A stretch of 57,454 nt of DNA from Bordetella parapertussis (lineage in GTDB: Bacteria; Pseudomonadota; Gammaproteobacteria; Burkholderiales; SG8-41). The stretch is from contig CAMBCF010000012.1 of assembly GCA_945864585.1 (NCBI GenBank), positions 1 through 57,454 of the forward strand, written 5' to 3'. A model generated the notes under the pieces. That model made no database searches. It saw only the letters and a program-made list of their open reading frames with translations, and was not told the origin of the DNA. Below, piece by piece: positions 1 to 8,092 of the stretch (position 1 is the first letter of the stretch; every line of letters begins with the position of its first letter). The position numbers were made by a program, and so were the translations under genes.

Positions 1-433
<433 letters not shown>

Positions 434-589
434 ATAACTTTGAGTAACAAGTCATAGCGAATTCAGGTTTGCCAGATACGATTTACCAAAATTAATCAAT
501 GCTTGCTTCAAGCGTTGTTCAACCATCTTCTTCCGGTTTTTGTTTTTGGCGGATGCACATCGCTAACCGCCAGAAACACACAAGTTACG

Positions 590-704
590 TCTGACGACCT
601 TAGCGAGCTGGAACCACGCCTTCCCATTCCGAACAGGACCGTGAAACGACTCAGCGCCGATGATAGTGCGGATTACCCGTGCGAAAGTAGGACATCGTCA
701 GGCA
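590..704 (+). rRNA. 5S ribosomal RNA
   Basis: The segment has the 5S core CCATTCCGAACAGGACCGTG near 626 and the loop GCGAAAGTAGGACATCGTC near 681. The ends pair (TCTGACGA with TCGTCAG). It lies about 155 bases after the 23S end and is followed by a terminator, the normal 23S-5S order. The 434-589 spacer shows no tRNA. Confidence 0.95.
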
Positions 705-725
705 CCCTTTTGTAAGTGGCAAGAA

Positions 726-755
726 AAGCCCGGTTCTCGTAACCGGGCTTTTTTT
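726..755 (+). terminator. Rho-independent terminator of the rRNA operon
   Basis: A perfect 10-bp hairpin (AAGCCCGGTT, loop CTCGT, AACCGGGCTT) is followed by a run of T. It sits directly after 5S. From 756 to 918 I see nothing but the leader of the next gene. Confidence 0.93.
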
Positions 756-918
756 GCCTATCGATACACTGCCCGTGACGCGTATTGGACAGCCGCAGTT
801 GACGCCACCCGGCGCTCACACCATACTCATAACCGCCAGCGCGCAACCGTTCCGTTTGTGAATTGAGGCGCGAATACACCGCTCAACACAAGCCGCGTGG
901 CGCAATCCGGAGCAGAAC

Positions 919-1881
919 ATGAATAAGCATTTTCCCAGTATCGCGGTAACGCTGTTCTGCGCCACCGGCGCCGTCGCGCAAAACTATCCCGCAAAGCCGG
1001 TGCGCATCGTCGTGCCGTTTGCCGCGGGTGGCCCTGCTGACATCTACGCGCGCTTTCTTGGCCAGCGCCTGCAAGAGTCGATGAACCAGTCCTTTGTGAT
1101 CGAAAATCGCCCTGGCGCGGGTTCCATCATCGGCACCGATCTTGTGGCGAAATCACCGGCCGACGGCTACACCCTGCTGCTGATGTCCAACACGCACACT
1201 ATCAATGAATCGCTGATTCCGAAAAAACCGTTTGTATTGATGAAGGATTTTGTACCGGTGGCGCCGATCAATTATTCTGATTTGCTGCTGGTGGTGCATC
1301 CGTCGCTGCCGACGCGCTCGGTGAAGGAACTGGTGGCGCTCGCGAGGTCGAAGCCGAAAAGGCTGAATTACGCTTCCTCCGGCAACGGTACGCCGTACCA
1401 TCTGGCGAGCGAGTTTTTTAAATCGCTGATCGGTGCGGATATCATTCACGTGCCCCACAAAGGCAGCTCCGACGCGCGCACCAGCGTGATGAGCGGGCAG
1501 GTGGAAATGATGTTCGACGCCATCACCACCATGGCGCCGTTGGCGAAGGCGGGCCGCGTGCGCGCGCTGGGCTCAACCGGAATCAGGCGTTCCGCCGTAA
1601 CCCCCGATTTACCGACCGTGGCCGAAGCCGGCGTGCCCGGTTACGAAGCCACGATCTGGCTGGGCGTGATGGCGCCAACGGGCACGCCGCGCGCCATACT
1701 GGATCGGTTAAATGGCGAAATCACCAGGATCACCAGCCGTGCGGACGTGCGCAAGGCCTGGAATGAACAAGGCGCGGAGCCGCTCTCCATGAGCCTCGAC
1801 GAATTCGAAAAATATCTGACCGCCGACCTCGCCAAGTGGGCGAAAGTTGTTAAGGCGTCGGGCGCACGGGCGGATCAGTGA
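919..1881 (+). CDS. Bug-family TTT substrate-binding protein
   Basis: Periplasmic receptor of the Bug (TctC) family, which captures small carboxylates or related solutes, in some cases for TctAB-type tripartite permeases. The product has 320 residues, usual for the family. A signal peptide ends near residue 20 (AVA before QNYPAKPVR). The family marks are the first-lobe glycine loop PFAAGGPADIYAR, the IENRPGAGS segment and SPADGYTLL. GGAG at 909-912 lies six bases before the ATG and fixes the start. The gene stands alone between the rRNA operon and a second receptor gene. The ligand cannot be read from the sequence. Confidence 0.9.
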   Translation: MNKHFPSIAVTLFCATGAVAQNYPAKPVRIVVPFAAGGPADIYARFLGQRLQESMNQSFVIENRPGAGSIIGTDLVAKSPADGYTLLLMSNTHTINESLIPKKPFVLMKDFVPVAPINYSDLLLVVHPSLPTRSVKELVALARSKPKRLNYASSGNGTPYHLASEFFKSLIGADIIHVPHKGSSDARTSVMSGQVEMMFDAITTMAPLAKAGRVRALGSTGIRRSAVTPDLPTVAEAGVPGYEATIWLGVMAPTGTPRAILDRLNGEITRITSRADVRKAWNEQGAEPLSMSLDEFEKYLTADLAKWAKVVKASGARADQ

Positions 1882-1915
1882 GGGCAAGGTCAAAGCCTTT
1901 TCAGCCATAGATGAG

Positions 1916-2030
1916 CACAGATGAACACAGATTAAACCCGGTGCACTTGTTGACTTGCATTGCCGCACCAATAGTTATGGGTTCTCCAAAAGGGTAGATT
2001 CCACGCGCACTGAATCTGTGTTCATCTGTG
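1916..2030. repeat. Inverted word-repeat spacer (CACAGATGAACACAGATT)
   Basis: An 18-base word at 1916-1933 recurs exactly in inverse complement at 2013-2030. Each arm is itself made of near-repeats of ACAGAT. The spacer between two Bug genes (1882-2079) has no other feature and no convincing ribosome site before the ATG at 2080. Related words occur at 3085-3209. It could be a transcribed hairpin or a dispersed repeat. Confidence 0.6.
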
Positions 2031-2079
2031 TTAATCTGCGGCAAAGGTTTTTTAAAGAATTATTTAAAAACAAATACTT

Positions 2080-3063
2080 ATGATACATTTATCACTGAGA
2101 TTTCCGCTGGCGACGACACTACTGGTGTTGGCCTGTGCCGCGCACGCACAGGAAGCGTACCCCACGCGCGCCGTCACCTTGATCATTCCGTTTCCGCCCG
2201 GCGGCGTGGCCGAGATCACTGGCCGTCCCACCGGCATGGCGATGGAAAAAATTCTCAAGCAGCCGGTCGTGCTGGTCAATCGCCCGGGCGCGGGCGGCGC
2301 GGTGGGCAACGCGGCTGTTGCCAACGCCAAGCCCGATGGTTATACGCTGCTGATGGCGTTGTCGAGCATTTCGGTGATTCCCGCGGCCGATACCTTGTTT
2401 GACCGCAAGCCGGCTTATTCAATGGACCAGTTTGCACCCATCGCGCTGATTTCCGCAGACCCGACGATACTGGTGTCGCATCCGTCGCTGCCGGTAAAAA
2501 ATCTCAAGGAACTCCTTGCACTTGCGCGCTCGAAGCAAGGTCAGATGTCGTTCTCGTCATCCGGCATTTACGGCGCACTGCACATGCCGATGGAAATGTT
2601 TTTGCATCACTACAAGTTGAAGATGCGTCACGTGCCGACCACTGGCGGCGGCCCGGCGCTGACGACATTGCTCGGTGGCCATGTCGAGCTTACAGCGGGC
2701 GGCCCGGCAGCGATCACCGTCCACGTCAAATCCGGCAAACTGCGTCCGCACGTGAGCTGGGGTGCCAAGCGTCACGAAAATTATCCCGATGTGCCAACCT
2801 TCAAGGAGCAGGGCGCGGATATCGAGTATTACATCTGGTCGGGGCTGCTGGCGCCGCGCGCAACGCCCGAGCCGGTGATGAAGGTGTTACGCGACTCTGT
2901 GCGCAGGGCGGTCGAAGACGCCGATTTCAAAACCGCGATGTCGCGCGTCAACTCGCCGATTCAATACATGGATGCGCCGGAGTTCGCGAAATACTGGGAC
3001 GCCGACGCCAAACGCCTTGCCGTCGCGGTAAAGGTCGTCGGCAAGGTTGACGATAAGAAGTAA
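2080..3063 (+). CDS. Bug-family TTT substrate-binding protein, adjacent to tctBA
   Basis: Periplasmic solute receptor of 327 residues with a signal peptide ending at about residue 23 (AHA before QEAYPTRAV). The usual GGxxD loop reads FPPGGVAEITGR, with Glu in place of the common Asp, so ligand contacts may differ from the copy just upstream. NRPGAGGAVG and KPDGYTLL follow as expected. No Shine-Dalgarno sequence is evident before the ATG. The order Bug-TctB-TctA on one strand suggests this is the receptor for the downstream permease, although spacers of 177 and 84 bases separate the genes. Confidence 0.9.
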   Translation: MIHLSLRFPLATTLLVLACAAHAQEAYPTRAVTLIIPFPPGGVAEITGRPTGMAMEKILKQPVVLVNRPGAGGAVGNAAVANAKPDGYTLLMALSSISVIPAADTLFDRKPAYSMDQFAPIALISADPTILVSHPSLPVKNLKELLALARSKQGQMSFSSSGIYGALHMPMEMFLHHYKLKMRHVPTTGGGPALTTLLGGHVELTAGGPAAITVHVKSGKLRPHVSWGAKRHENYPDVPTFKEQGADIEYYIWSGLLAPRATPEPVMKVLRDSVRRAVEDADFKTAMSRVNSPIQYMDAPEFAKYWDADAKRLAVAVKVVGKVDDKK

Positions 3064-3084
3064 AACGTCAAGTTTTTATTGTCG

Positions 3085-3209
3085 CAGATTTCACAGATGG
3101 ACACAGATTGCTTCAAAAACCATAACCCTCTTCGTGTTCGGCGTGCTCCGCGTGTTCTACGGAAAAACCTCTTGGTGTTGGTTTTATCGGTGTAAATCTG
3201 TGAAATCTG
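3085..3209. repeat. Inverted word-repeat spacer (CAGATTTCACAGAT)
   Basis: A 14-base word at 3085-3098 recurs in inverse complement at 3196-3209. Between them, 3129-3163 is a degenerate run of CGTGTTC/GCGTGCTCC units. It fills the spacer ahead of tctB and shares words with the 1916-2030 spacer. Confidence 0.5.
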
Positions 3210-3240
3210 TGGCAAAAAATGGGTTTGATCTTCCCAAACC

Positions 3241-3717
3241 ATGATTAACGAATCCATGCCGGCAAACTCTCGCGGCCTGCGCAGCGACCAGGTGTCAGGG
3301 TTGCTGCTGGTCGCGCTCGCGCTTTACGTGTGGTGGATGAACCGCGTTTACCCGATCGGTTCGTTGTCGGAGCCGGGACCGGGTTACGTGCCGCTGCTGC
3401 TGGCGATATTCATGGGCGTGATGGGATTGCTGGTGGCGCTGAGCGGCGGCAAGTCGATGCCGCTGGCGGCGTTGGAATGGACAGAGGCAAAGCGCGCCGT
3501 CGCGCTGCTGATTGCCTGCGGTGTCGCGGCATACGCGCTGGAGCGTCTGGGCTATCGCATAACCATGGCGGCGCTGATCGTGTTTATTTTGGGTGTGATG
3601 GAACGCCGCAAGCCGATGATGGTGGCGCTGGTAGGTATCGGTTTTTCGTTGGTGACCTACTACCTGTTCGCGACGCTGCTCAGAGTGCCACTGCCGGTGA
3701 GTGCGTGGGGCTTTTAG
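3241..3717 (+). CDS. tctB: TTT small membrane subunit TctB
   Basis: Small membrane subunit (158 residues) of a tripartite tricarboxylate transporter, DUF1468/TctB family, partner of TctA in the inner membrane. The sequence shows about four hydrophobic segments: LLLVALALYVWW near the N-terminus, VPLLLAIFMGVMGLLVAL, AVALLIACGVAAYAL with the following ITMAALIVFILGV, and a last one near the C-terminus. The conserved turn after the first helix reads SLSEPGPGYVP. The ATG at 3241 has no clear ribosome site; an in-frame ATG at 3256 is an alternative. The tctA partner follows after 84 bases. Confidence 0.88.
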   Translation: MINESMPANSRGLRSDQVSGLLLVALALYVWWMNRVYPIGSLSEPGPGYVPLLLAIFMGVMGLLVALSGGKSMPLAALEWTEAKRAVALLIACGVAAYALERLGYRITMAALIVFILGVMERRKPMMVALVGIGFSLVTYYLFATLLRVPLPVSAWGF

Positions 3718-3741
3718 TGCAGGATTGAGGCCTTAGTAATA

Positions 3742-3798
3742 GCGCGCGGGTTTTCACTCAGTCCTGAGTCCTTCCCTTCAATCCTCAGTCCTGGTCCT
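3742..3798. repeat. Direct word repeats (TCAGTCCTGAGTCCT type)
   Basis: The spacer just before the tctA start repeats degenerate CTCAGTCCTGAGTCC and AATCCTCAGTCCTGGTCC units. It resembles the other periodic spacers in this window in style, not in sequence. Confidence 0.45.
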
Positions 3799-3801
3799 AA
3801 A

Positions 3802-5331
3802 ATGGTCGAAACGTTTAACAATCTGCTGCTCGGTTTCAGCGTCGCGTTACAGCCGCAAATCCTGATGTATGCATTTATCGGCTGCCTTATCGGCACGCTG
3901 GTGGGCATGCTGCCGGGCGTGGGGCCGCTCGCTGGTATCAGTATGTTGCTGCCGGCGACATTCGGGCTCGACCCCATCATCGCCATCGTGCTGCTGGCGG
4001 GCGTGTACTACGGTGCGATGTACGGTGGATCGACGACTTCCATTCTGATTCGTTTGCCCGGCGAAGCAGCGTCGGTGATGACCTGCATTGACGGCTATGC
4101 CATGACCCAGCAGGGGCGCGCGGGGCCGGCGCTGGCGATAGCGGCGATTGGGTCATTCGTGGCCGGCACGCTGGGCGTGGTGGGGCTGATGTTGCTGGCG
4201 CCGACGCTGGCGAACTTCGCGCTGCGCTTCGGCCCGCCGGAATACACGGCACTGTTGTTGATGGGCCTGCTGGTGCTGGCCTATATGACCGGCGGATCGA
4301 TACCGAAAACGCTGGCAATGGCGGGCTTTGGACTACTGCTGGGTATGATCGGCATTGATGCGATGAGCGGTTACACGCGCTTCAGTTTTGATGTGATCGA
4401 GTTGTCCGACGGCATCGGCATCGTGCCGGTGGCGGTGGGTTTGTTCGGCATCTCGGAAATTCTGTTTACCGCCTCGCAGCAGATGCCGGCGCTGCCGAAA
4501 AACCCGACACTGCGCGAGTTGATGCCGTCGCGCACCGAACTCAAGCAGTCGATCGGCCCCATCGTGCGCGGCAGCGCGATCGGATTTCTGATCGGCATCA
4601 TTCCGGGGTCGGCGCATATTATTTCTTCGTTCGTGGCGTACGGCATCGAACGGCGCATTTCGAAAACGCCGGAGCGTTTCGGCAAAGGCGCCATCGAAGG
4701 CGTGGCGGGACCCGAATCCGCCAATAATGCCGCTGCTACCGGCGCGTTCATTCCGATGATGGCGCTGGGCATCCCGACCAGTCCGGTGACCGCGGTGATG
4801 ATCGCCGCCATCATGGTGCATGGCATTGCGCCGGGACCGATGCTGATCTCGCAGCGGCCTGATCTGTTTTGGGGATTTGTCGCCAGCATGTATGTGGGCA
4901 ACGTGGTGCTGCTGATACTCAATTTGCCGCTGGTGGGCCTGTTCGTGAGTCTGCTGCGCATTCCGTACGCGTATTTGTATCCGTGCATACTCGCCTTCTG
5001 CATATTGGGTTGCTATTCGGTGAGCAACTCGGTTGTCGATGTGTGGATCATGCTGGCGATGGGCGGCGTGGGCTACACTCTGCGAAAATTCGGTTTTGAT
5101 CTGGCGCCGGTGGCATTGGGGCTGGTGCTGGCGCCGATGCTCGAGTTGTCGCTGCGTCAATCGCTGGCGATGAGCGCGGGTAGTTACGCAATATTCGTCG
5201 AGCGCCCGATTTCAGTCACCATGCTTGGCCTGGGCGCGCTGATGTTGTTGGTTAGTCTCAAGCCGTTGCTGTTTAAATCGAAAAAGAAAGACTGGCGCTC
5301 AACGGTCGGCTTGGATGACGCGAGTCATTAA
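3802..5331 (+). CDS. tctA: TTT large membrane subunit TctA
   Basis: Large transport subunit (509 residues, normal length) of the TctA family, an inner-membrane protein with about 11-12 hydrophobic segments. Family marks are GTLVGMLPGVGPLAGISMLLP near residue 35, YYGAMYGGSTTSILIRLPGE near 75, and the second half repeat GIIPGSAHIISSF with EGVAGPESANNAAATGAFIP. The two related halves are typical of TctA. It should form the permease with the upstream tctB and take substrate from a Bug receptor. The preceding 84-base spacer is made of repeated CAGTCCTGAGTCCT-like words. No Shine-Dalgarno sequence is obvious. Confidence 0.93.
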   Translation: MVETFNNLLLGFSVALQPQILMYAFIGCLIGTLVGMLPGVGPLAGISMLLPATFGLDPIIAIVLLAGVYYGAMYGGSTTSILIRLPGEAASVMTCIDGYAMTQQGRAGPALAIAAIGSFVAGTLGVVGLMLLAPTLANFALRFGPPEYTALLLMGLLVLAYMTGGSIPKTLAMAGFGLLLGMIGIDAMSGYTRFSFDVIELSDGIGIVPVAVGLFGISEILFTASQQMPALPKNPTLRELMPSRTELKQSIGPIVRGSAIGFLIGIIPGSAHIISSFVAYGIERRISKTPERFGKGAIEGVAGPESANNAAATGAFIPMMALGIPTSPVTAVMIAAIMVHGIAPGPMLISQRPDLFWGFVASMYVGNVVLLILNLPLVGLFVSLLRIPYAYLYPCILAFCILGCYSVSNSVVDVWIMLAMGGVGYTLRKFGFDLAPVALGLVLAPMLELSLRQSLAMSAGSYAIFVERPISVTMLGLGALMLLVSLKPLLFKSKKKDWRSTVGLDDASH

Positions 5332-5372
5332 TGCATGGTTTTTTTTAAAAACAGATATTCGGACCGCTTAAA

Positions 5373-5927
5373 ATGGTGGATACCGCGCATGTCGTAGCTG
5401 CAGACAAGTCGCGCGTGGTTACGGTGCACAGCCGCAAGGACGGCAAACTGTCCGAGGAAGCAAATACGCCTGCGCAGGAATCCACCATCAGAGGTGACGG
5501 CGGACTTTATTCCACGGCCAACGACTACGCCCAGTTTGTGCGTATGCTGCTTAACGGCGGCATCTTGAATGGCGTGAAAATACTGAGCACGAAGTCGGTG
5601 CAGATGATGGGTGAAAATCCGGCCGCTGGCATCGTCATGCAAACACAGCCGGATGCGAATCCCGATCGCACACGACCGTTTCCCGTGGGCGCGGGACGTG
5701 ACAAGTTCGGGCTTGGATTTCAGATCACCGCGGCAGATCCCAAGTACGCGAAGTATCGCAGTCCGGGCAGCCTCAGCTGGGGCGGCATTTTTAACACCCA
5801 TTTCTGGATTGATCCGAAACGGCAGATCGCCGGTATCGTACTCATGCAAACGCTGCCCTTTTACGACGAGGCCAGCATGGGCGTGCTACGCGGCATCGAG
5901 GCAATTACTTATCAGCACCTCAAGTGA
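5373..5927 (+). pseudogene. Serine hydrolase (beta-lactamase fold), C-terminal fragment
   Basis: About 184 codons resembling the C-terminal half of class C beta-lactamase-type serine hydrolases: RGDGGLYSTANDYAQFVRML near residue 48, and GSLSWGGIFNTHFWIDPKR followed by AGIVLMQTLPFYD near the end. The signal peptide, the SxxK nucleophile box and the YxN region of the N-terminal half are missing. Only about 40 bases separate it from tctA, so the 5' half was probably lost to a deletion. The ATG at 5373 is just the first available one. I infer no activity. Confidence 0.75.
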
Positions 5928-6005
5928 CCGGCTTGATATAGGGCTGAGGGGCAGAGCAGGTCATACCCCCCAGCGCGCCTGACGTCGCAACCTGGCACCG
6001 GCGCG

Positions 6006-6761
6006 TCAGCGGATAAGCAGCGGCCTATCCTGTGGCGCGATGCCCGGTCTGTCCGGGCCGCCAGGCCCGACGGGGCCGCCGGGACTACCGGAGGTGCGGT
6101 AGCGGTCGTAGTGCGTGAGCACGCTGGGCACATACGCTTTAGTTTCGGCATAGTTCGGAATTTTGTTGCCGGCCTGCGCCACCGCGCCTTCGCCGGCGTT
6201 ATAGGCCGCCAGCACAAGATCGAGATTGTTATTAAACAAGCCCAGCAAAAAGCGCAGGTAGCGCGCGCCGCCATGCAGATTTTCGAGCGGATCCCAGATA
6301 TTCTTCACCGCGTAGCGCGCAGCGGTCTGCGGCATCAACTGCATCAGGCCGATGGCCCCGGCAGGCGATCTGGCCTGAGGGTTGTAACCCGATTCCACGG
6401 TCACTATCGCGTGCAGCAGCGAGGCATCGAGGTCGTATTCGCGCGCGACTTGCACGATCAGCGGTGCAAATTGCGCGCGCAACGCGGCATTGACTTGAAT
6501 CACCGTGCTGTTGGCCGCCGAGCGTTCGAACAGCGGCGGCGGATCGAACACCTCCAGGGGGGGGCGCGGCGCTTCTTTTTTGAACAACTGATAGCGCTCG
6601 TTGAGTTGATGCTCGCTCAGATGCGCTATGCCTTGTTCATCGACGTAGCCCCAGATGTCCGCCGCGCAGGGCGTGCATACGATAAATGCACTGATCGCCA
6701 TCAGCCATCTGACCGCAGCGGGCGGCGGCTGCACACGCTGATTTAGCCCTATTCGCATCAA
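6006..6761 (-). CDS. Lytic transglycosylase (SLT domain), exported
   Basis: Periplasmic or outer-membrane murein lytic transglycosylase of 251 residues. After a hydrophobic export segment (about 18-33) comes a short DUF4124-like piece, IWGYVDEQGIAHLS. The SLT domain at about 98-220 holds the catalytic Glu123 in VESGYNP, the GLMQLMP motif and AYNAGEGAV. The tail is an unusual Gly/Pro-rich stretch with GSPGGPVGPGGPDRPG, collagen-like and probably disordered. The gene converges on the beta-lactamase-like fragment and diverges from the small secreted protein at 6833. It cleaves the peptidoglycan glycan strand to anhydromuropeptides; its role within the cell is not indicated by neighbours. Confidence 0.92.
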   Translation of the reverse strand: MMRIGLNQRVQPPPAAVRWLMAISAFIVCTPCAADIWGYVDEQGIAHLSEHQLNERYQLFKKEAPRPPLEVFDPPPLFERSAANSTVIQVNAALRAQFAPLIVQVAREYDLDASLLHAIVTVESGYNPQARSPAGAIGLMQLMPQTAARYAVKNIWDPLENLHGGARYLRFLLGLFNNNLDLVLAAYNAGEGAVAQAGNKIPNYAETKAYVPSVLTHYDRYRTSGSPGGPVGPGGPDRPGIAPQDRPLLIR

Positions 6762-6832
6762 TTAAGATTCCACGGCATAGAGTACGCATTTTACTACGGC
6801 ACAAGCGATCCGGTAAGGTAAAATACCGTGCC

Positions 6833-7114
6833 ATGAAGCGGGTAGCTACTCTATTTCTTGTTGTTTTTAATGGGTTTTTTTCTTTACATGCGCATGCCGC
6901 TTTGAGTTGTCAACAGTTGGTGGCGGTGTCGCAAACCACGCTTTCCCTGCGCGATCAGGGCCATTCTCTGTCGGCAGTGCTGGCGGAAATAGAGCGTGCG
7001 GAGATGCGTGCGAATCTGGACGCGCAGGAAATAAATCTTTTGCGCCAGATTGTGCGTATCAGTTTCACCAGCGAGTTTTCGCCGCGAAGTTCACGAAGCC
7101 TGCCTCTCCGGTAG
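6833..7114 (+). CDS. Small secreted protein of unknown function (possible C-terminal frameshift)
   Basis: A 93-residue product with a signal peptide ending about residue 22 (HAHA before ALSCQQL). The mature part is helical and rich in charged heptad-like segments (SLSAVLAEIERAEMRANLDAQEINLLRQIV), probably a short coiled coil. I do not recognise the family. In this frame the end turns into a basic, serine-rich tail (SPRSSRSLPLR). The frame one base on, from about 7086, reads EVHEACLSGSLG and ends at 7142, which looks more natural for a helical protein. A frame break or local insertion near 7080 is therefore possible. It precedes the first methyltransferase gene by about 40 bases. Confidence 0.6.
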   Translation: MKRVATLFLVVFNGFFSLHAHAALSCQQLVAVSQTTLSLRDQGHSLSAVLAEIERAEMRANLDAQEINLLRQIVRISFTSEFSPRSSRSLPLR

Positions 7115-7154
7115 CCTCGGCATACCCAAACCCAAACCTTAGGAGCTTATGGCC

Positions 7155-8039
7155 ATGACAAAACGCCGGGCACGTCTGACACGGTTGGCATTTCGAACGC
7201 TGGCGGCGATGCTGGCGTTGGGTGCATGTGTGCAAACCGGCGCGTGGGCGCAAGTCAAAGAGATTGAACGCACCGGTGGTCCGTATGTGCCGACGCCGCA
7301 GGTGGTGGTGGATCAGATGCTGCGCTTCGCCAGCGTGAATCAATCAGACTACGTGATGGATCTCGGTTCCGGCGACGGGGTGATAGTGCTCACCGCTGCG
7401 CGCCAGATGAAAGCATCGGGCATGGGGCTGGAAATTGATCCCGCGCTGGTGCAGATCGCCAATAATTCGGCGAAGAAATTCGGTGTCAGCGAACGCGCGG
7501 CTTTTCAGGTGCAGGATGTGTTCAAGGCCGATCTGTCCAAAGCCACTGTGGTCACACTTTATCTGCTGCCTGGCATGATGATGAATCTGCGCAAAAAAAT
7601 ATACGACGAGTTGCGACCCGGCGCGCGGGTGGTGTCGCACGATTATCATTTCGGTGATTGGGAAGCCGACGAGCGTATCACCTTCGACGTGCCGGAAAAA
7701 GAACCCATTAACGGCATACCCAGCGCGACACTTTATTTATGGACCATACCCGCGAAAGTCGGCGGCGTATGGCACATCAAGGTGGAGGGTTCGCCGCAAC
7801 AGCGCGAAGTCGAATTCAGCCAGACTTTTCATGTGGCAAACGCCACCCTGCTAAACGCGCGCGGCAGCGGCATCTCGGAAGTTTCGGTCAAAGGTGAGGC
7901 GATCACATTTGCAATCTGGAACGGCGCGCTGCGCCATCACTATCGCGGGCGCGTCAAAGGCAGCGCCATGAGCGGCACGGTCAATCTCGATGGGCGTGAA
8001 GCCAAGTGGCAGGCAGCCCGTGCAAGCGTGTTTAAATAA
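7155..8039 (+). CDS. Exported class I SAM-dependent methyltransferase, copy 1
   Basis: About 294 residues. A basic N-terminus (TKRRARLTRLAFR) and hydrophobic stretch form an export signal cleaved near GAWA before QVKEIE. Then come PYVPTPQVVVDQML, the SAM-binding glycine motif MDLGSGDG, the acidic ribose-binding motif GLEIDP, and TLYLLPGMMMNLR with VVSHDYHFGDW. The last 90 residues form a separate beta-rich domain ending in GTVNLDGREAKWQAAR. The layout resembles FAM173-type lysine methyltransferases (family recall, not a search). AGGAG at 7141 suits the ATG at 7155 better than the ATG at 7149. It is the most isolated of seven paralogs; the target is unknown. Confidence 0.85.
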   Translation: MTKRRARLTRLAFRTLAAMLALGACVQTGAWAQVKEIERTGGPYVPTPQVVVDQMLRFASVNQSDYVMDLGSGDGVIVLTAARQMKASGMGLEIDPALVQIANNSAKKFGVSERAAFQVQDVFKADLSKATVVTLYLLPGMMMNLRKKIYDELRPGARVVSHDYHFGDWEADERITFDVPEKEPINGIPSATLYLWTIPAKVGGVWHIKVEGSPQQREVEFSQTFHVANATLLNARGSGISEVSVKGEAITFAIWNGALRHHYRGRVKGSAMSGTVNLDGREAKWQAARASVFK

Positions 8040-8092
8040 TCAATAAAATCAAATAGATACACTGCTCTCTCGGTGAGCGTTCAGTGCGCCAC

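Noticed and set aside
1916-2030. CRISPR-like periodic words
   Set aside because: The words are short, unequal and inverted, without constant repeats and unique spacers. No cas genes occur in the window.
4333-5160. 275-codon minus-strand frame
   Set aside because: Antisense to tctA; composition dominated by His, Arg and Gln, typical of shadow frames.
6055-6090. Collagen-like repeat as a separate gene or tandem repeat
   Set aside because: It is the in-frame Gly/Pro-rich tail of the lytic transglycosylase.
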